From Amycolatopsis balhimycina FH 1894 (GTDB taxonomy: Bacteria > Actinomycetota > Actinomycetes > Mycobacteriales > Pseudonocardiaceae): a stretch of DNA of 64,000 nt. A program made the translations under genes and the position numbers. Shown in pieces: positions 43,626 through 52,934 of the stretch. The notes beneath the pieces were generated by a model. The model saw only the letters and a list, made by a program, of their open reading frames with translations, was not told where the DNA came from and ran no database searches. How positions within the stretch are numbered: the stretch's first letter is position 1; every line of letters starts with the position of its first letter. Location of the stretch: NCBI RefSeq assembly GCF_000384295.1, contig NZ_KB913037.1, positions 4,660,868 to 4,724,867 on the forward strand. The letters run 5' to 3'.

Positions 43626-44633
43626 GTGACCACTTCCCATGCCGGCTGGACCGACGAGCTTGCCCGCGCCCGGCTGCACTTCGTCACCGGCAAGGGCGGG
43701 ACCGGCAAGACGACGCTCGCCGCCGCGCTCGGCCTCGCGCTCGCCCGCGAAGGCCGTCGGGTGCTGCTCATCGAGGTCGAGGGCCGCCAGGGCATCGCCC
43801 AGCTCTTCGACACCGAGCCGCTGCCCTACGCCGAGCAGCGCATCGCCGCCGTCCCGGGTGGCGGGGAGCTGCGCGCGCTGCACATCGACGTCGAAGCCGC
43901 GCTGCTCGAGTACTTCGAGATGTTCTACAACCTGGGCTTCGCCGGCCGGACGCTGCGGCGGATGGGCGCGATCGAGTTCGCGACCACGCTCGCGCCCGGC
44001 CTGCGTGACGTCCTGCTCACCGGGAAGATCAAGGAGTGCGTCGGCCGGACCGAGTCGGACGGGCGGCACACCTACGACGCCGTCGTCGTCGACTCGCCGC
44101 CGACCGGCCGGGTCGTCAAGTTCCTCGACGTTACCAAGGCGCTGACCGACCTCGCGAAGACCGGCCCGATCCGCGGCCAGGCCGACGGCGTCGTCCGCCT
44201 GCTGCACTCCGGGGAGACCGCCGTGCACCTGGCCACGCTGCTGGAGGAGATGCCGGTCCGGGAGACCGTCGAGGCCGTGGCCGAATTGGACGGCGCCGAC
44301 CTGCGCCCGGGCGCGGTGCTGGTCAACCGGGTGAGACCGCCGCGGTTGCCGGCCCGTTCGGTGACCGCCGCCGCAGACGGCCGCGTCGACGCCTCCCGCG
44401 TCCGCGACGGACTCGCCTCCGCCGGGCTGAAGCTGCCGCAGGCGACGCTGGAGGCGCTGGTCGACGAGACCGTCGAGCACGCCGTGCGGGTCGCCGCCGA
44501 GCAGCGGGCGCGCGAGCAGCTCGCCGAGGCCGACCTGCCCACCCTCGAGCTGCCGGACCTGACCGACGGCGTCGACGTCGCCGCCCTGTACGACCTGGCC
44601 GAGGCCCTGACCGACCAGGGGGTGCGGTTGTGA
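43626..44633 (+). CDS. ArsA-like ATPase (Rv3679 type)
   Basis: 335 aa. [19 protein letters not shown] is the P-loop with the signature Lys of ArsA/Get3, and [19 protein letters not shown] the Switch II/DTAP equivalent. No arsenite Cys triad is visible. In mycobacteria the pair Rv3679/Rv3680 is an anion-transporting ATPase-like complex reported to aid survival under metabolic stress. Its stop overlaps the partner's GTG (GTGA), indicating a fixed stoichiometry. Confidence 0.9.
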   Translation: MTTSHAGWTDELARARLHFVTGKGGTGKTTLAAALGLALAREGRRVLLIEVEGRQGIAQLFDTEPLPYAEQRIAAVPGGGELRALHIDVEAALLEYFEMFYNLGFAGRTLRRMGAIEFATTLAPGLRDVLLTGKIKECVGRTESDGRHTYDAVVVDSPPTGRVVKFLDVTKALTDLAKTGPIRGQADGVVRLLHSGETAVHLATLLEEMPVRETVEAVAELDGADLRPGAVLVNRVRPPRLPARSVTAAADGRVDASRVRDGLASAGLKLPQATLEALVDETVEHAVRVAAEQRAREQLAEADLPTLELPDLTDGVDVAALYDLAEALTDQGVRL

Positions 44634-45739
44634 CCACCATCGACATCGACGCGCTGCTCGACGACCCGGAGAGCCGCGTGATCGTCTGCTGCGGCTCCGG
44701 CGGCGTCGGCAAGACGACGACCGCCGCGGCCCTGGCACTGCGGGCGGCCGAGCGCGGCCGCCAGACCGTGGTGCTGACGATCGACCCCGCGCGCCGCCTC
44801 GCCCAGGCGCTCGGCCTGCGCGAGCTGGGCAACCACCCGAAGCAGGTGCAGGTCGAGGGGTTCGAGCCCAAGGGCGAGCTGTGGGCGATGATGCTCGACA
44901 TGCGCCGCACCTTCGACGACATGGTGCGCGTGCACGCCGGACCGGAACGCGCCGAGCAGCTGCTGCAGAACCCCTTCTACCAGACCATTTCCACGTCGTT
45001 CTCCGGCACGCAGGAGTACATGGCGATGGAGAAGCTGGGCCAGCTCGCGGCCACCGGCGACTGGGACCTGATCATCGTCGACACCCCGCCGAGCCGGTCC
45101 GCGCTGGACTTCCTGGACGCGCCGACGCGGCTTTCGTCCGCTTTGGACGGCCGGATGATCCGGCTCCTGACGGGCCCGGCCAAGGCCGGCGGCTGGGGCC
45201 TGCGCAAGGTCGTCAACGCGGGGTTCTCGATGTTCGCCAAGGCCGTGTCGACGATCATCGGCGGCCAGCTGCTGACCGACGCGTCGGCGTTCATGCAGGC
45301 CTTCGACAGCATGTTCGGCGGCTTCCGCGAGCGCGCCCGCAAGACGGCGGAGCTGCTCCGCTCGTCCGGGACGTCGTTCCTGGTCGTGGCCGCACCGGAG
45401 CCGGACGCGCTGCGCGAGGCGTCCTACTTCGTGGAGCGGCTCTCGGCGGAGTCGATGCCGCTGGCCGGGTTGATCGCGAACCGGACGCACCCGGTGCTCG
45501 CCCCGCTGTCCGGGACCGAGGCGCTGGCCGCGGCCGAGTCCCTGCAGAACGCGCCGCTGGCCGAGGCCGTACTTCGGCTGCACGCGGACCGCGTCGGCCT
45601 CGCGGCCCGCGAGGAACGGCTGCTGGCCCGGTTCACCCGGGCGCACCCCGAGGTGGCGCTGGCCCGGGTTCCCGCGCTGGCCGGCGACGTCCACGACCTC
45701 GACGGCCTGCGCGACATCGGCGTGAAACTCGCCGACTGA
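44630..45739 (+). CDS. ArsA-like ATPase (Rv3680 type)
   Basis: 369 aa. [20 protein letters not shown] (P-loop), [16 protein letters not shown] (Switch I region) and [20 protein letters not shown] (Switch II) are complete. A C-terminal part has [20 protein letters not shown], typical of Get3/ArsA. The central methionine-rich helix segment ([20 protein letters not shown]) is where Get3 binds client helices. Forms a heterodimer with the upstream ATPase by inference from coupling. Confidence 0.9.
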   Translation: MTTIDIDALLDDPESRVIVCCGSGGVGKTTTAAALALRAAERGRQTVVLTIDPARRLAQALGLRELGNHPKQVQVEGFEPKGELWAMMLDMRRTFDDMVRVHAGPERAEQLLQNPFYQTISTSFSGTQEYMAMEKLGQLAATGDWDLIIVDTPPSRSALDFLDAPTRLSSALDGRMIRLLTGPAKAGGWGLRKVVNAGFSMFAKAVSTIIGGQLLTDASAFMQAFDSMFGGFRERARKTAELLRSSGTSFLVVAAPEPDALREASYFVERLSAESMPLAGLIANRTHPVLAPLSGTEALAAAESLQNAPLAEAVLRLHADRVGLAAREERLLARFTRAHPEVALARVPALAGDVHDLDGLRDIGVKLAD

Positions 45740-45792
45740 GCGCCACTTTCACGTGAAAGTGGCGCCCGCGGGTGGTCGCTTTCACGTGAAAG
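45740..45792. repeat. Double CACGTG palindrome (element B)
   Basis: A 26-bp perfect palindrome (45740-45765, centre CACGTG, arms GCGCCACTTTCAC) and a second 14-bp copy CTTTCACGTGAAAG (45779-45792), between the convergent ends of the ATPase gene and whiB4. Probably a bidirectional terminator; the same motif is familiar from Amycolatopsis intergenic DNA. Confidence 0.85.
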
Positions 45793-45799
45793 TGGCGGC

Positions 45800-46096
45800 T
45801 CAGCCGACCTCGACCCGCTCCTGTGCGTTCCGCTTGGCCGCTTCGAGCAGGACAGCCCAGCTCTCCACGTCGGGGCGGCGGCGCAGCAACGCGCGCCGCT
45901 CGCGTTCGGTCATGCCTCCCCACACGCCGAAGTTGATCCGGCCGTCGAGTGCTTCGGCGAGGCATTCCGTGCGGACCGGGCAGCCCATGCAGACGGCTTT
46001 CGCCCGGTTCTGCTCCGCACCCCGGACGAACAGGCCGTCCGGATCGGCGTCCCGGCAGGACGCGTTGATTCGCCAGCTCGACTGGTTGGTTTCCAT
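45800..46096 (-). CDS. whiB4: WhiB-family iron-sulfur regulator (WhiB4 type)
   Basis: 98 aa. Cluster ligands Cys14, Cys36, Cys39 and Cys45 (SCRDADPDGLF, KAVCMGCPVRTECLAEAL), the turn GVWGGMTERERRAL, and a basic C-terminus. WhiB4 in M. tuberculosis (Rv3681c) senses oxygen and redox state. The order ArsA pair, whiB4, ponA2 is that of mycobacteria. Confidence 0.93.
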   Translation of the reverse strand: METNQSSWRINASCRDADPDGLFVRGAEQNRAKAVCMGCPVRTECLAEALDGRINFGVWGGMTERERRALLRRRPDVESWAVLLEAAKRNAQERVEVG

Positions 46097-46439
46097 ACCC
46101 CCAGCTCCCTACCCTGGTGATCGACGCACCAGCGGGGAAAGGCACTGCGCTCCTTGCCCCCGCGAGCGTGTCTCCCTCAGCTCACGTCGGTTACCCGGGC
46201 ACCTCCCCGGTGCCGGTGCCGCCGTTCGGACCAAGCGGACTCCCACCCGCGTTGATCCATCCGACGGCTTGTCTTCGTGAGACGTTGACGGACTGTAGGG
46301 GCCTTCGGTTCCCCCCGCCAAGCCCAGAATGCCTTCCGTTACCAGTTGTCACCAAAGGGGGTCGGTTTTGTCACTGATCCCGCACCTGCGGGGACACGGC
46401 GTCACCGGCGCCCGGTTCACTCCGGGTAGCCTGGCCCTC
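46097..46439. other. Divergent region whiB4-ponA2
   Basis: 343 bp without a credible gene. It holds both promoters; the ponA2 -10 box is at 46427-46432. A small GGGG/CCCC hairpin with a CCTTCGGTT loop lies around 46297-46313. Confidence 0.5.
46427..46432 (+). promoter_or_regulatory. -10 box of ponA2
   Basis: TAGCCT, 7 nt before GTG 46440. Confidence 0.5.
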
Positions 46440-48620
46440 GTGCGAAAAGCGGATGGTTTGTTCAAGCTCATCGGCCTCTGCCTGCTCGCGGGGGTGCTCG
46501 TCGCCGGCATGCTCTTCCCGGTCGTGGGGGCCGCCGGTGTCATGTCCAACCAGGCCAGCGAGACGGTGGAGAAGACGTCGTCCGACCTCGCCGACATCCC
46601 TCCGCCGCTGGTCACGACGGTCACCGACAACGCCGGCCAGCCGATCGCGACCCTCTACGACCAGTTCCGGCTGCCGATCAACGAGAACCAGATCAACGAG
46701 GCCATGAAGTGGGCCCTGGTCTCGGTCGAGGACAAGCGGTTCTACGAGCACCACGGCGTCGACTGGCAGGGCACGCTGCGCGCGGCCGTCAGCAACAGCA
46801 CCGGAGCCGACACCCAGGGCGCCTCGTCGCTGACCCAGCAGCTCACCAAGAACTACCTGATCAACGTCGTCTACCGGAACGACCCGATCGGGCAGAAGAA
46901 GGCCCAGGAGCAGTCGATCTCCCGCAAGCTGAAGGAAGCGCGGATCGCGATCAACCTCGAGACGAAGCTGACCAAGCAGCAGATCCTGGCCAACTACCTC
47001 AACATCGTCGAGTTCTCCCGGCAGATCTTCGGCATCGGCGCGGCCGCGCACGCGTACTTCGACACGACCCCGGAGAAGCTCACCGTGCCGCAGGCCGCAC
47101 TGCTGGCCGGCCTGGTGAACAACCCGATCAACAACGACCCGTGGAAGCACCCGGACAAGGCCACCGCGCGCCGCAACCTGGTGTTCGACCGGATGGTGGA
47201 GAACAAGAAGCTGGCCAAGGCCGACGCCGACCGCTTCAAGGGCGAGCCGCTGGGCGTCGTGGCGGACGGCCCGAAGAAGGGGGCGGCCAACTGCATCGGC
47301 GCGGGCGCCGAGGACGGGTTCTTCTGCCAGTACGTCGAGGACTACCTGATCAAGGCCGGGTTCACCAAGGACCAGCTCTACACCGGCGGCTACACGATCA
47401 AGACCACGCTCGACCAGCGCGCCAACCACGAGGCGAAGGCGTCGGCCGAGGCGCAGGTCGACAAGACCCAGCCGTACATCGCGAACACGTTGTCGCTGAT
47501 CAAACCGGGCAAGCAGCGGCACGAGGTGGTCGCGCTGGCGGCGAACCGCGACTACGGCCAGAACCCGGACGCCGGCCAGACGACGTACACCCTGCCCGCC
47601 GGCGTCTACAACTCCGGCGGTGCCGGCTCGTCGTACAAGGTCTTCACCACCGCCGCGGCGATGGAGAAGGGGATCGTCGGGATCTACACGCCGGTCGACG
47701 TGCCGGAAAACTACGTGTCGCACGTGTTCACCGGTGGCGGCGACAGCTGCCCGCAGACCGGGCCACCGTTGCGCTCGCGCTGGTACTGCGTGGGCAACGC
47801 CGGTGACTACAGCCGGGTCGCCCAGGGCGCGAACATCCAGACCGCGCTCGCGACGTCGCCGAACACCACGTTCGTCGAGCTGGAGGATCGGCTCGGCAGC
47901 ACGGCGCCGGCGATCGACATCGCCCGGCGGCTCGGGATGCGCGACACGATGGCGAGCACGATCGGCGGTGGCACGGCCGACCCGAAGTCCCAGGACGAGA
48001 AGAAGCGGCTCAGCCAGGCGCAGGTCTACGGGCCCAACGGCAACAACCCGGGCTACGGCGCGTTCACCCTCGGCTTCAGCCCGCTCAGCGGCTTGGAGCT
48101 GGGCAACGTCGGGGCGACCATCCTGTCCGGTGGCGTCTGGTGCCCGCCGACGCCGATCGGCGCGGTGACCGACCGGAACGGCAAGCCGGTGCCGGTCAAG
48201 GAAGCGCCGTGCGAACAGGCCGTGCCCGAGGGCCTGGCGAACACCCTGGCCGTCGGCATGTCGAAGGACGACCAGCCGGGCGGCACGTCGTTCAAGGCGG
48301 CCAGCGGGGCAGGCTGGAACCGGCCGAGCATCGGCAAGACGGGCACGACGCAGGCCAACGTCTCGGCGGCCTTCTTCGGCGGCACCCCGCAGCTGGCGGG
48401 GGCGGCGATGACGTTCAAGTTCGGCGGCGGCCGGGGCGGTATCTGCGATGGCGGCCCCGGGCAGGTCAGCCTCTGCGGCGGCGGCCGCGACGGCAACATC
48501 TTCGGTGGTCACGCGCCGGCCCGCACGTTCTTCGGCGCGATGAAGAACATCCTGGACGGCCAGCCGCCGGCGGACCTCCCGCAACCGGACCCGCAGTACA
48601 TGGGCGGGGGCGCCCGCTAG
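46440..48620 (+). CDS. ponA2: Class A penicillin-binding protein (PonA2 type)
   Basis: 726 aa. One N-terminal anchor (LIGLCLLAGVLVAGMLFPVV), a GT51 transglycosylase domain (VEDKRFYEHHGVDWQGTLRA with the catalytic Glu, TQGASSLTQQLTKNYL), and a transpeptidase domain with the SSYK nucleophile motif, SPN (TALATSPNTTF) and GKTGTT. It polymerises and cross-links peptidoglycan outside the membrane. The C-terminus ends in a Gly/Pro-rich tail; I see no PASTA domain, which mycobacterial PonA2 has. A leaderless GTG is used. Rv3682 by position. Confidence 0.93.
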   Translation: MRKADGLFKLIGLCLLAGVLVAGMLFPVVGAAGVMSNQASETVEKTSSDLADIPPPLVTTVTDNAGQPIATLYDQFRLPINENQINEAMKWALVSVEDKRFYEHHGVDWQGTLRAAVSNSTGADTQGASSLTQQLTKNYLINVVYRNDPIGQKKAQEQSISRKLKEARIAINLETKLTKQQILANYLNIVEFSRQIFGIGAAAHAYFDTTPEKLTVPQAALLAGLVNNPINNDPWKHPDKATARRNLVFDRMVENKKLAKADADRFKGEPLGVVADGPKKGAANCIGAGAEDGFFCQYVEDYLIKAGFTKDQLYTGGYTIKTTLDQRANHEAKASAEAQVDKTQPYIANTLSLIKPGKQRHEVVALAANRDYGQNPDAGQTTYTLPAGVYNSGGAGSSYKVFTTAAAMEKGIVGIYTPVDVPENYVSHVFTGGGDSCPQTGPPLRSRWYCVGNAGDYSRVAQGANIQTALATSPNTTFVELEDRLGSTAPAIDIARRLGMRDTMASTIGGGTADPKSQDEKKRLSQAQVYGPNGNNPGYGAFTLGFSPLSGLELGNVGATILSGGVWCPPTPIGAVTDRNGKPVPVKEAPCEQAVPEGLANTLAVGMSKDDQPGGTSFKAASGAGWNRPSIGKTGTTQANVSAAFFGGTPQLAGAAMTFKFGGGRGGICDGGPGQVSLCGGGRDGNIFGGHAPARTFFGAMKNILDGQPPADLPQPDPQYMGGGAR

Positions 48621-48629
48621 CGCACCGTT

Positions 48630-48663
48630 CGAAGGCCCTCGCGCTCCGGCGCGGGGGCCTTCG
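48630..48663 (+). terminator. ponA2 terminator
   Basis: 15-bp stem (CGAAGGCCCTCGCGC with complement, one mismatch) and a 4-nt loop TCCG. No clear T-tract. Confidence 0.75.
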
Positions 48664-48869
48664 GCGTGTCGGCGACGTTCGAGTCCGCGCCGCGGGGACG
48701 CGTCGCCGCAGGTGGCGTTTCCGTTGTACGCCTGGGAAATCGCGTCGTGCAGTTTCGTGTCGTGCGGCGACGCGGTCGTGCGGCTGGTCACCCGGGACAT
48801 CCGGGCCGACGCAGATGCCAGGCGGCACGTTCCCGGAACGGGGGCGGAGTCACCCAACTGTTGAGCACG

Positions 48870-48875
48870 TATCCT
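48870..48875 (+). promoter_or_regulatory. -10 box of the metallophosphoesterase gene
   Basis: TATCCT, 7 nt before GTG 48883. Confidence 0.5.
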
Positions 48876-48882
48876 GGGTTTC

Positions 48883-49863
48883 GTGAGCACGCTCAGTAAC
48901 ACAAGCACGTCGGGGGCGACCGCGAAGCGCCTCGCCGTGGGGACGCTGGCGCTCGGCGCCGCGACCCTCGGTTACGCCGTCGGCATCGAACGGCGCCACT
49001 GGACCCTCCGCACCGCACAACTCCCGGTGCTGGCACCCGGGTCGCGGCCGTTCACCATCCTGCACGTCTCGGACCTGCACATGCTGCCCGGCCACCGGAG
49101 CAAGCAGCGCTGGGTGGCCGCGCTCGACGAGCTGAACCCGGACCTCGTCGTCAACACCGGCGACAACCTGTCGCACCGGCAGGCCGTCCCGGCCGTGCTG
49201 CGCGCGCTGGGCCCGCTGCTCGACCGGCCCGGCGTGTTCGTCTTCGGCAGCAACGACTACTACGCGCCCAAGCCGAAGAACCCGGCCCGCTACCTGATGC
49301 CGCACGGCAAGAAGAAGCGCATCCACGGCGTCCAGCTGCCGTGGCGCGACCTGCGCGCGGCGTTCGTCGAGCACGGCTGGACCGACCTGACGCACGTCCG
49401 CCGCACGATCGACGTCGGCGGGCAGCCGGTGTTCGCGGCCGGCGTCGACGACCCCCACCTGCGCCGCGACCGCTACGCCGACATCGCGGGCCCGGCCGAC
49501 AGCGCCGCCGCCGTCCGCCTCGGCGTCACGCACTCGCCCGAGCCGCGGGTGCTGGACACCTTCGCCACGGACGGTTACGACCTGGTGCTGGCCGGCCACA
49601 CCCACGGCGGTCAGCTCCGCCTCCCGGGCTACGGCGCGCTCGTCACCAACTGTGAGCTGGACCGCAGCCGGGCCCGGGGCGCCTCCCGGTGGGGAGCGCA
49701 CATGTGGCTGCACGTGTCGGCCGGGCTCGGGACTTCGCCGTGGGCGCCCGCGCGGTTCGCCTGTCCGCCCGAGGCCAGCCTGTTGACGCTGGTCCCGCGC
49801 GGATCGGGGTCCGACGAACCCCGTAAGTCGGCCCCCCGGAAAGCCCGCGACAGTGTCCGCTAG
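48883..49863 (+). CDS. Membrane-associated metallophosphoesterase (Rv3683 type)
   Basis: 326 aa. A hydrophobic N-terminal stretch (LAVGTLALGAATLGYAVGI) anchors it. Metal motifs: ILHVSDLHMLPG, VNTGDNLSH, FVFGSNDYYAP (GNHD equivalent with Ser-Asn) and LAGHTHGGQLRLPGYG. YkuE-like group, possibly acting on lipid or UDP-linked substrates. The basic C-terminus is variable. Leaderless start. It runs up to the tRNA-Pro gene 29 nt further. Confidence 0.88.
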   Translation: MSTLSNTSTSGATAKRLAVGTLALGAATLGYAVGIERRHWTLRTAQLPVLAPGSRPFTILHVSDLHMLPGHRSKQRWVAALDELNPDLVVNTGDNLSHRQAVPAVLRALGPLLDRPGVFVFGSNDYYAPKPKNPARYLMPHGKKKRIHGVQLPWRDLRAAFVEHGWTDLTHVRRTIDVGGQPVFAAGVDDPHLRRDRYADIAGPADSAAAVRLGVTHSPEPRVLDTFATDGYDLVLAGHTHGGQLRLPGYGALVTNCELDRSRARGASRWGAHMWLHVSAGLGTSPWAPARFACPPEASLLTLVPRGSGSDEPRKSAPRKARDSVR

Positions 49864-49892
49864 ACTTCTCCACGACCCGTTAAGCAGTACCT

Positions 49893-49966
49893 CGGGGTGT
49901 GGCGCAGCTTGGTAGCGTGCCTCGTTCGGGTCGAGGAGGTCGTGGGTTCGAATCCCGCCACCCCGA
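49893..49966 (+). tRNA. tRNA-Pro (CGG)
   Basis: 74 nt. Acceptor CGGGGTG pairs with CACCCCG, discriminator A at 49966. Anticodon stem CCTCG/CGAGG with loop TTCGGGT, giving anticodon CGG at 49927-49929 (reads CCG). T arm GTGGGTTCGAATCCCGC. No encoded CCA. Confidence 0.96.
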
Positions 49967-49971
49967 CGAGT

Positions 49972-50001
49972 AAGAGCCGGTGTCTTCGGACACCGGCTCT
50001 T
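49972..50001 (+). terminator. tRNA-Pro terminator
   Basis: 13-bp perfect stem AAGAGCCGGTGTC with complement around a TTCG tetraloop, followed by CTGGTTT. Confidence 0.92.
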
Positions 50002-50007
50002 CTGGTT

Positions 50008-50787
50008 TCAGCGGGTCGCCGTCACCTCGACCCAGCACTGGCTGAAATCACCGTCGCCGCCGCGGGTCCACACCAACGCCGACCGGGCCGCGCTCGCCAG
50101 CTGGTCGCGGTCGCGGCCGAACTCCGGGTCCGCGATCGCCTGGTCCAGGCGGGATTCCACGTACTTCGCCAGGTCCCGGTAGCTCATGTCCTCGCGGTAG
50201 CGGGCACGCGAAACCACCTCCGTGAAACCCGCCCGCGCGCACTCGTCCGCGATGTGACGGCCCGCGAACGGGTCGCCGCCCGCGCGACGGCGCAGCAGGT
50301 AGTGGCCACGCAGGGCCGCGTCGACGTTCGCCGTCTTCGGCCTCAGCCGCGCCTTGCTCCAGTCCGAAGTGGACAACGCCAGCCTGCCACCCGGCCGCAG
50401 GATCCGGCGCAGCTCCGCCAGTGCGTTCGCGGGACGGGAAAGGTGCTCGAACAACCCGTGGGAAAACGCCACGTCGACGCTCGCGTCGGCGAACGGCAGG
50501 TCGTACGCCGACGCCACCAGGAAGTCCACTGTGGACCTTCCGGCGCGGCGGGCGGCCGCGCGGGCCAGCGCCACCTGACCGGCGTCGAGGTCGACGCCCG
50601 CCACCCGCGACTCGGCGGCCAGGCCCAGGGTGATCGAGCCGGGACCGCAGCCCAGGTCGACCACCCACGTGCCCGGCCGGAACAGGGGCTGGGCGAACGT
50701 CGCGCGCTCCGCGGCCGTGCGCGCGGCCATCATCGAAACCGCGTCTCGCCCGTAGCCCGGCGCGTAACCCTCCAGCACCCCGCACAC
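50008..50787 (-). CDS. SAM-dependent methyltransferase
   Basis: 259 aa. Class I fold: VVDLGCGPGSITLGLA (motif I), AGVDLDAGQVALARAA (motif II), ASAYDLPFADASVDVAFSHG and LRRILRPGGRLALSTSDW. Methyltransf_11/25 type; acceptor unknown. Start at GTG 50787 or GTG 50778 (upstream of LEGYAPGY). Divergent from the S9 peptidase, 30 bp away. Confidence 0.85.
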   Translation of the reverse strand: MCGVLEGYAPGYGRDAVSMMAARTAAERATFAQPLFRPGTWVVDLGCGPGSITLGLAAESRVAGVDLDAGQVALARAAARRAGRSTVDFLVASAYDLPFADASVDVAFSHGLFEHLSRPANALAELRRILRPGGRLALSTSDWSKARLRPKTANVDAALRGHYLLRRRAGGDPFAGRHIADECARAGFTEVVSRARYREDMSYRDLAKYVESRLDQAIADPEFGRDRDQLASAARSALVWTRGGDGDFSQCWVEVTATR

Positions 50788-50817
50788 AGTACGGCCAGAA
50801 GGTGGCAGGATCGAGGG

Positions 50818-52668
50818 GTGAGCACGCAGTCAGCCAAGCAATATCCGCCCGCGGTGGTCCCGGACCGGCTGTTCGACGACGCCGAAGCCGAGAACCGCTG
50901 GCGCGCCCGCTTCCACGCCCCACGCATCTCCGTGCCCGAATGGGCCCGCGATGCCCCCGAAGCATGCGTCTACGCCTCCAACGCCAGCGGCGTCTGGGAG
51001 GTCTACGCCTGGAACCGCGCGACGGACGAGCACCGCCGCGTCACCGACCGGCCCAACGGCACCCTGCATGCCACGCCGTCGCCCGACGGCGAGTGGATCT
51101 GGTGGTTCGACGACACCGACGGCGACGAGTTCGGCTCCTGGGTCCGCGAGCCGTTCGCCGCGACCGAGGGCAGCGAGCCGGAGAAGGCCGTCCCGGACGT
51201 CCACGACGGCTACCAGGCCGGGCTCGAGATCGGCGCGAAGATCGTCGCGGTCGGCGTCTCTACCGACGACGGCAGCGAACTGTTCGCCCGCGTCGCGGGC
51301 GAGACGCACCGCTTCTACAGCCACCCGGACGACGCCGGCATCTCGTCGCTCTCCCGTGACGAAAGCCTGATCGCCATCTCGCACTCCGAGCACGGCGACT
51401 CGCGGCACCCCGCGCTGCGGGTGCTCGCGACCGACGGGTTCGAGACCGTCGCCGAGAAGTGGGACGGTGAGGGCAAGGGCCTCTCCGCACTCGAATTCTC
51501 CCCGCTGCCCGGCGACCAGCGGCTGCTGGTGCTGCACGAACGCCGCGGCCGCGAGGAGCTGCTCGTCTGGGACGTGCGGGCCGCCACCGAGACCGAAATC
51601 GAGCTGGACCTACCCGGCGAGGTCGTCGCGGGCTGGTACCCGGACGCGCGCGCCCTGCTGGTCGTCCACTTCCACGAGGGCCGCAGTTCGTTGTACCGCT
51701 ACGATCTCGACACGGCCGAGCTGTCCTCTGTGGACACTCCGGCCGGGCGGATCGGCGGTGCCGGCGTCCGTCCCGACGGGACGGTCGAGTACTCCTGGTC
51801 CAGCGCCGCCGAGCCGGCCGCGGTCCGGGCGCGGACGACCGACGGCACCGACGCGATCCTGCTCGAGCCGCCGGGTGAGCGGGCGCCGGGGTCGGAGCCG
51901 GTGACCGACGCGTTCGTCGAAGGCGTCGGCGGGCGGATCCACGCGCTCGTCTCGCGGCCTTCGGGCGCGCCGGACGGCCCGCTGCCCACGGTGTTCTCCC
52001 TGCACGGCGGCCCGCACGCGGCGGACGAGGACCGCTTCTCCGCCTACCGCGCGACCTGGCTCGACGCGGGGTTCGCCGTGGTCGAGGTCAACTACCGCGG
52101 CTCGACCGGCTACGGCTCGGCCTGGCGCGACGCCATCGAGGGCCGTCCCGGCCTGACCGAGCTGGAGGACGCCGCCGCCGTCCACGACTGGGCCGTCCAG
52201 AGTGGACTGAGCGACCCCGCGAAGTGCGTCGTGAACGGCGCTTCCTGGGGCGGCTACCTGTCTCTGCTCGCGCTCGGCACGCAGCCGTCGCGGTGGGCGG
52301 CGGGCGTCGCCGGGGTGCCGGTGGCGGACTACGTCGCCGCGTACGAGGACGAGATGGAGCAGCTGCGCTCGTTCGACCGCGGGATCTTCGGCGGCTCGCC
52401 GGAGGACGTGCCCGCGGTGTACCGGGAATGCTCGCCGATCACCTACGTCGACGCGGTCAAGGCGCCGGTGCTCGTGCTGGCCGGCGACAACGACCCGCGC
52501 TGCCCGATCCGGCAGATCGAGAACTACCTCGACCGCCTCGGCGGCCGTGACCTGCACCACGAGTTCTACCGCTACGACGCCGGCCACGGCTCGCTGGTGA
52601 TCGCCGAGACGATCAAGCAGACGTCGATCGAGGTCCACTTCGCGCTCCGGGCCCTCGGCCTGCGCTGA
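50818..52668 (+). CDS. S9 family peptidase (prolyl oligopeptidase type)
   Basis: 616 aa. A beta-propeller of about 370 residues (repeats such as HATPSPDGEWIWWFDD, RLLVLHERRGREELLVWDVR) precedes an alpha/beta hydrolase domain: SLHGGPHAADEDRFSAYRAT, catalytic Ser in NGASWGGYLSL, Asp in LAGDNDPRCPIRQ, and His in DAGHGSLV. Cytosolic, no signal peptide; acts on short peptides, often acylaminoacyl or Pro-containing. GTG 50818 has CAGGAT 6 nt before it, so it may be leaderless. Confidence 0.9.
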   Translation: MSTQSAKQYPPAVVPDRLFDDAEAENRWRARFHAPRISVPEWARDAPEACVYASNASGVWEVYAWNRATDEHRRVTDRPNGTLHATPSPDGEWIWWFDDTDGDEFGSWVREPFAATEGSEPEKAVPDVHDGYQAGLEIGAKIVAVGVSTDDGSELFARVAGETHRFYSHPDDAGISSLSRDESLIAISHSEHGDSRHPALRVLATDGFETVAEKWDGEGKGLSALEFSPLPGDQRLLVLHERRGREELLVWDVRAATETEIELDLPGEVVAGWYPDARALLVVHFHEGRSSLYRYDLDTAELSSVDTPAGRIGGAGVRPDGTVEYSWSSAAEPAAVRARTTDGTDAILLEPPGERAPGSEPVTDAFVEGVGGRIHALVSRPSGAPDGPLPTVFSLHGGPHAADEDRFSAYRATWLDAGFAVVEVNYRGSTGYGSAWRDAIEGRPGLTELEDAAAVHDWAVQSGLSDPAKCVVNGASWGGYLSLLALGTQPSRWAAGVAGVPVADYVAAYEDEMEQLRSFDRGIFGGSPEDVPAVYRECSPITYVDAVKAPVLVLAGDNDPRCPIRQIENYLDRLGGRDLHHEFYRYDAGHGSLVIAETIKQTSIEVHFALRALGLR

Positions 52669-52674
52669 CCCGCC

Positions 52675-52733
52675 AAGTCCGTGAAGGCCACCTTCAGGAA
52701 CTCTATGTTCCTGAAGGTGGCCTTCACGGACTT
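52675..52733. repeat. Perfect 27-bp inverted repeat (element C)
   Basis: Arms 52675-52701 and 52707-52733 are exactly complementary with a 5-nt loop (TCTAT). Each arm contains the palindrome TGAAGG-CCA-CCTTCA. It sits between convergent genes and touches the stop of the tautomerase gene. Likely a bidirectional terminator and the same family as element A. Confidence 0.92.
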
Positions 52734-52918
52734 CAGCGCTCGGAGTGCAGGACGCCTCCCGTGGCCCAGTGGTCCGCGCCGACCTCGACGAGCGTCACCT
52801 GGACGCCTTCCGGCTTGCCGCCGCAGGTGCGGACGAACGCGTCAGTCAGTTCCCGGACCAGGGCGCTCTTCTGGGCGGGCGTTCGGCCGGGGAACATGGC
52901 AACGCTGATCATCGGCAT
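52733..52918 (-). CDS. 4-oxalocrotonate tautomerase-family protein
   Basis: 61 aa, the typical length. It starts MPMISVAMFPGRTPAQKSAL with the catalytic Pro right after the initiator Met, then LVRELTDAFVRTCGGKPEGV. Tautomerases of this size ketonise enols; the substrate is unknown. The gene is leftward and 16 nt behind the last gene of the acyltransferase operon, so it may be part of that transcript. Confidence 0.85.
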   Translation of the reverse strand: MPMISVAMFPGRTPAQKSALVRELTDAFVRTCGGKPEGVQVTLVEVGADHWATGGVLHSER

Positions 52919-52934
52919 GGCGGGGCTCCTGCTG

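Noticed and set aside
46371..48908. Long frame antisense to ponA2
   Set aside because: The + strand encodes a complete penicillin-binding protein with all motifs; the antisense frame has none.
49897..50817. Upstream in-frame extension of the S9 peptidase
   Set aside because: It would run through the tRNA, its terminator and antisense to the methyltransferase; the GTG at 50818 fits the family's N-terminus.
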